A stretch of 64,000 nucleotides of DNA. Origin: Edaphochlamys debaryana (Eukaryota > Chlorophyta > Chlorophyceae > Chlamydomonadales). Positions 58,901 to 64,000 of this stretch are shown here, in pieces. The notes beneath the pieces are model-generated. The model saw only the letters and a list, made by a program, of their open reading frames with translations. It did no database searches and was not told the origin of the DNA. The position numbers were made by a program, and so were the translations under genes. Location of the stretch: the NCBI GenBank assembly GCA_016858145.1, contig JAEHOE010000224.1, forward strand, positions 1 through 64,000, written 5' to 3'. How positions within the stretch are numbered: position 1 is the first letter of the stretch; each line of letters begins with the position of its first letter.

Positions 58901-60102
58901 GCATGAAGGGGCTGCAGTACAATCGTAGGTTTGGGGACCGACATGGCGGGCGGGCGGGCGGGCGCGCGGGGCGCAGGGGAAGAGAAGGCACAGAGGGCAA
59001 TCTGTCCATGCCGGCAGACGCTTCTAAGCGGAGCGAGGCGAAGCCAAGAAGTGTGTTTAGTAGTACCCGGGTGTGTGTGCGGTGCTCCCGCCGCCGACAC
59101 CTGCCCCGAGCCGCGGACTCGCTAGCATGTGCTGCTGCCGTGGGTCTCTCCGTCCGTGAGTCCCGATTCGTGCGTGGCTCGCAGACATGAGCTTCGGCTT
59201 CCTGAGCTCAGAGGCCTTCACGTCGCTCTGCGGTGAGCAAGAATCGCCCCCGGCACCCCTGGGCTACCTAACAAGCACCCTTGGCACTTGTGGAGCTTTG
59301 CTGTTGGGGCGGCTGTCAGTCTCTCTTATGCCTGGAGGGTGCCCAACCAACCGAAACACATAGCCCGGTCACTAACCCTGGTTACGGTACGCCGCCGCAG
59401 CCGGCGTGTGCGGCTGTGATGCCGCGGGTCTGCCTCGCATCGTGTGGCGGGGGGGTCGCGGCGACAAGCAGTACGCCGACAACTGCCCGCCCAGGGTTAT
59501 GAAGAAATGGTGCGTGTCCCAAAGAGGCAGAACGCAGGGGCGGCGGGGCGGAGGGGAATTGCAGGGAGCGGGCTGGCCGCGGGCCCAGGCCTTTCTTGCG
59601 CGCGTAGCATGACGTGTGTTCCCTTGATCCCCGCTTCCCCCCGCCCCTGGTCTGGCAGGGCCGCCTTCCATGTGGCGTGCTTTGCGGGGCACGCGGACGG
59701 CGGTAAAGTACGGCACATGAAGCGCGTGATGGAGCAGTACGAGAAGCACGTGGGGCCCATCGGGGGCCTGCCGGAGGACAAGCAGCCCATGCCTTGGTGA
59801 GCACGCCCCTCTCAATCCATCTGGCGGCTGGGGGCAGAAGTGGGGATACAAGGCACGAGGCATCTCAGGGGCGGGGTACGTAGGCAGGCAGGAGGCGAGC
59901 GGGAGGAAGCAGGGAGCGAGGGGGTGGTGGGGTGGCGAGAGCATGTGCAGAGGGCGGGGGGGTTGAGGTTCATGGCCGCCTGCGCTTTGCTGATGTCCTC
60001 ATACGGCAACCACGTGTGCCACCCGCCCCCTCGTCACTGCCCTCATGGGGCCGCAGGTGGACCTCGGACCCCTGGTGGAAGAACTTCACGCACGCTTCTT
60101 GA
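55913..60102 (+). CDS. Secretory sugar transferase, nucleotide-diphospho-sugar transferase (GT77-like), paralog B
   Basis: Exons: 55913-56143, 56872-57026, 57218-57256, 57427-57548, 57743-57826, 58150-58255, 58430-58483, 58632-58695, 58873-58924, 59185-59232, 59401-59509, 59659-59796, 60057-60102. Phases agree over 1248 nt, 415 residues. The end of the 58150 exon is the least certain (58229 is an alternative). The N-terminus is a signal anchor (APLSILTVVVVAITLLHSAY). The core reads GYDTLFMDNDQVIFKNP, with the D-N-D metal/nucleotide-sugar motif near residue 188, then INIGVLFARATGPVT and a W-D-Q (CWDQSKFHAAMTLCM), in the family order. A Cys-rich piece (CAGVCGCD) and HMKRVMEQYEKHVGPIGG parallel paralog A. 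The protein ends WWTSDPWWKNFTHAS. Plant GT77 enzymes add arabinose or xylose to wall glycoproteins or pectin; substrate here is unknown. Confidence 0.8.
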
Positions 60103-60648
60103 CGTACGTTTGGGACCTTCGGTCATGGTCGGTTGGGAGGCAAGGACGAACGAATGAACAGAACCTGCGCTGCCGCGAGCGTGCGCGCATCGAACGGGCT
60201 TTCGGTTGAGGGGGGACTGGCTGAGTCCTGAACTGAGCGGGAGACTATGGTGTCGAGGCCAAGGATTGTATAGCAATGTGGCCCGGGAGCCCAGGGTGCA
60301 ATGTATGGAAATGGAGCTCGGCCAGGCCCAGATCAACTGCAACTGGGAGGCCAAGTTATGCACGACTGGCATGACCCAGTTCTTGGTTCGATGGGAAGGG
60401 GAGCCGCAATTGGTTTGGGCTGGAAGCAGCCTCGTGTGTGTCCGGCGAAAAAACCGTGTATCAGATCCGCCCTATAATCAGGCATGCATGCACGGATGCG
60501 CACGCTCCACAGCTCCTTACCGGTGCCCCTGTGTGCAGCGCTCCATGGCCGTGCTGCTTGTGCGCTACGCGGGGCTAGTGCCCAGATTGCCCGCCAGCTC
60601 AGTCACCCAACCCAGGGGTGGAAGCAAAGCGCAGTGCACCCAACCCAG

Positions 60649-60735
60649 GGTTATTATAGACAACGGGGCGTAGTGCCGCGGTGTTGGCGTCGCATGATGT
60701 TGGCCGACGCAGAATGCCTGTGCCTGTGAACGGGG
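60649..60735 (+). repeat. 88-bp element 3' of the plus-strand sugar transferase (copy 2)
   Basis: Starts GGTTATTATAGACAACGGGG and ends GCCTGTGAACGGGG. Nearly identical, inverted, to 51509-51596. It lies about 547 bases past the stop at 60102, in the same orientation to its gene as copy 1. Confidence 0.93.
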
Positions 60736-62281
60736 TACCTGGTCGCCGAAAGTGGCTTCCAGGCTGAAAGTCCCCCCTAGAGTAACCCCGGGCTGCTCCG
60801 CGCGTCGGTACACCGAGAGGGGCTGGCGAGCCGGCTCCACTGAAGGAAGGCCCCGAGAAGCCCCGCTTACCTCGTCGTTTACCTGTGCGCCGCTGCTGTG
60901 CGTCCTCCGCTCCTGGCCCGCCATCGCCCGAGCCCGTTCGCGAGTTGCGCGCCCACAGAGGCCCAAGCGTCCCCACGGCCCACGGAGCCGAACCTGTGGG
61001 TAGTGAAGGTGTTGTCCCAGAGACGGAAGGGCAGAGCGTGACCAACCCGGGGTGCCAGACATCAACCCAGGACCTTATCTGGGAGCATTGCGGCTGCTCA
61101 GAGCTTGACAAGCGCAGGGCCAGCTCAGCCCAGGCGGGTTCGTGTGCTATCTTTATGGGGCCGCCCCCTCCTCGTGCTGAGGTCACCTCGCCGTCGCCGA
61201 ACCTCCCGTCGCACCACTCCGTAATCGGGTGCACTCAAACGTTGACCGGTATACATCACACAGTGGGCTTGGGAAACCCTGCAGCAGCACGTGCGGTGTC
61301 CGAGCCTGCTCAGCCCGCCCCTACACCCCTGCATCCGCCCGATCTGCACCCTACCAATCTGCGCCAAGGGGCGCCACTCATGCCACAGCCGTTAGCCCCT
61401 GACCGCCGCCGCCGGCCCGCCGCTGTGCCCCAAGAGCTGCCAGCCAACTACCAGTGGGGCAATATCAAAGTCGGGCGTCTCCTCCTGTCGCCTGGCTCAA
61501 GTGCCAAGCGACCTCCCTCTGGCTACTCGCCAGACAGCCTCAGCCTAGGGTCGAGGCCTAGGGTCCAAAGCCTAGCTCTTCTCTTGTGCATGAAAGCCGG
61601 CCGTTGCGGCCTCTATCCCATCCCATCACATGCCGCATGGGCCGTCCCAACCCCACACCCCCCGACCACACCCCCGGTTGGTCTACGTGTGCGCCTGTCA
61701 ACCCGTCTTGGCCCTGCCCACCTTGCAACCCTCCCATACGTCCCATCCCCTGCCGACCCTTGCACCCAACAAATATCTCCCCGTCCCTCGTCCGCCGCAC
61801 CCCTCCGTCTGCGTCCGCGCAAGGCCCCAAGCGTGGCAAATTCGCCCCACCTAAGCCAACCCTGCGGCGGGCGCATGCACCGCCATCGCCTAGCATCGGG
61901 TCTCTGTATCGGTCCCTGCGTCGAATCCTGCAAAACGTCCGACAGCCGCCGTCGCCAGCCATTCGCTGGGACCTCGGCTCGACAAGCCAGCCGCCGCCGC
62001 CTCCACCGCTGCCGCCGTTGCTGCTGCTAGCGCGTCTGCTCACACAACACGTGGCCCCGGGTCGTCTCCGGGAGGCCGGCCTCCTGCTGTCCTTGGCCCG
62101 ATGCGCCCCGCCGCTTCCCCTGCTCCCCGTAAATGCAGCCACCGTACGGCCGCATGCGTCGTACGACATCCGCCCGGCCAAGGCCGCCATGGGCACCACC
62201 TCGCCGCCAGCTCCCGGCCGCCGGGCCGCATGCCGCGTCCCTGGCACGCCCGCATGCCTTCGCCGCTGCCGCCTAGCGCAT

Positions 62282-62327
62282 CACGGCTCAGCACGGCTCA
62301 GCACGGCTCAGCACGGCTCAGCACGGC
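62282..62327. repeat. 10-bp tandem repeat
   Basis: CACGGCTCAG four times in a row, then a partial fifth unit. It lies just past the helicase stop codon, probably in its 3' UTR. Confidence 0.95.
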
Positions 62328-62467
62328 GGGCAGGCCATGGTTTGCGCCTCCACCCAGCCGCCGCATGCGCTATGCCTCCGACCCGGCGGCCGCGAACGCA
62401 GCCGCCGCCACGCCAGGCCGGCCCTCTCCCAGTGGGCCGTGGCGCCTCGTCGAGGAGGGCGTGGCGC

Positions 62468-64000
<1,533 letters not shown>

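Larger units (their letters stand above)
60103..62467. other. 2.4-kb intergenic stretch
   Basis: Convergent 3' flanks of sugar transferase B and the DEAD-box helicase gene. Open frames of several hundred codons (60885-62030, 61586-62602) show no splice signals or protein-like composition. Contains the 88-bp element and a 10-bp tandem repeat. Confidence 0.5.

Noticed and set aside
60885..62030. 381-residue plus-strand frame
   Set aside because: Random-looking Pro/Ser/Arg/Cys composition; lies between two convergent 3' ends with no donor/acceptor pattern.

Overview
The window looks like nuclear DNA of a volvocine green alga (Chlamydomonas/Volvox type). It is very GC-rich. Its genes are cut into many short exons whose introns start mostly with GTGAG, GTGCG or GTGGG and end in C-rich tracts plus CAG. 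There is a TGTAA poly(A) signal after one gene and a proline-rich, pherophorin-like cell-wall glycoprotein gene. All exon models below were read by hand from the sequence. Where I say phases agree, the exons join in one open frame; where they do not, I say so. The species cannot be told from this window.

Layout. 1-11566: tandem array of a 2.77-2.78 kb unit, four complete copies and a truncated fifth. Each unit carries the same broken reading frame with an in-frame GC-AG intron. 11567-14570: no recognisable gene. 14631-16046 (-): low-complexity Ala/Gly/Ser-rich protein with a TGTAA signal. 16270-19798: no gene seen. 19799-26680 (-): 21-exon, 620-residue orphan protein. 27878-31733 (-): clathrin light chain. 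32042-34559 (+): coiled-coil protein with one membrane segment. 35882-37461 (-): 366-residue orphan protein. 39377-42853 (-): TauE/SafE-type anion exporter, 431 residues. 44933-50639 (-): proline-rich extracellular-matrix glycoprotein. 52176-55471 (-) and 55913-60102 (+): two head-to-head paralogous sugar transferases of the nucleotide-diphospho-sugar transferase (GT77-like) type. 62468-64000 (-): 3' end of a DEAD-box RNA helicase that runs off the window.

Functional view. The genes do not form one pathway. The ECM glycoprotein lies beside two secretory-pathway sugar transferases. GT77-type enzymes arabinosylate hydroxyproline-rich wall proteins in plants, so a wall-related cluster is a reasonable inference but no more. 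Clathrin light chain, sulfite/anion export and the RNA helicase are ordinary cell functions.

Most unusual signals: (a) introns of at least five genes hold 'echoes' of their neighbouring exon edges, often with a copy of the splice site; (b) the two sugar-transferase genes share a nearly identical 88-bp element at the same distance and orientation 3' of their stops, although their proteins have diverged; (c) the octamer GTACGGCA/TGCCGTAC recurs about 27 times outside the array; (d) the array units differ mainly in homopolymer lengths and share one frameshift.
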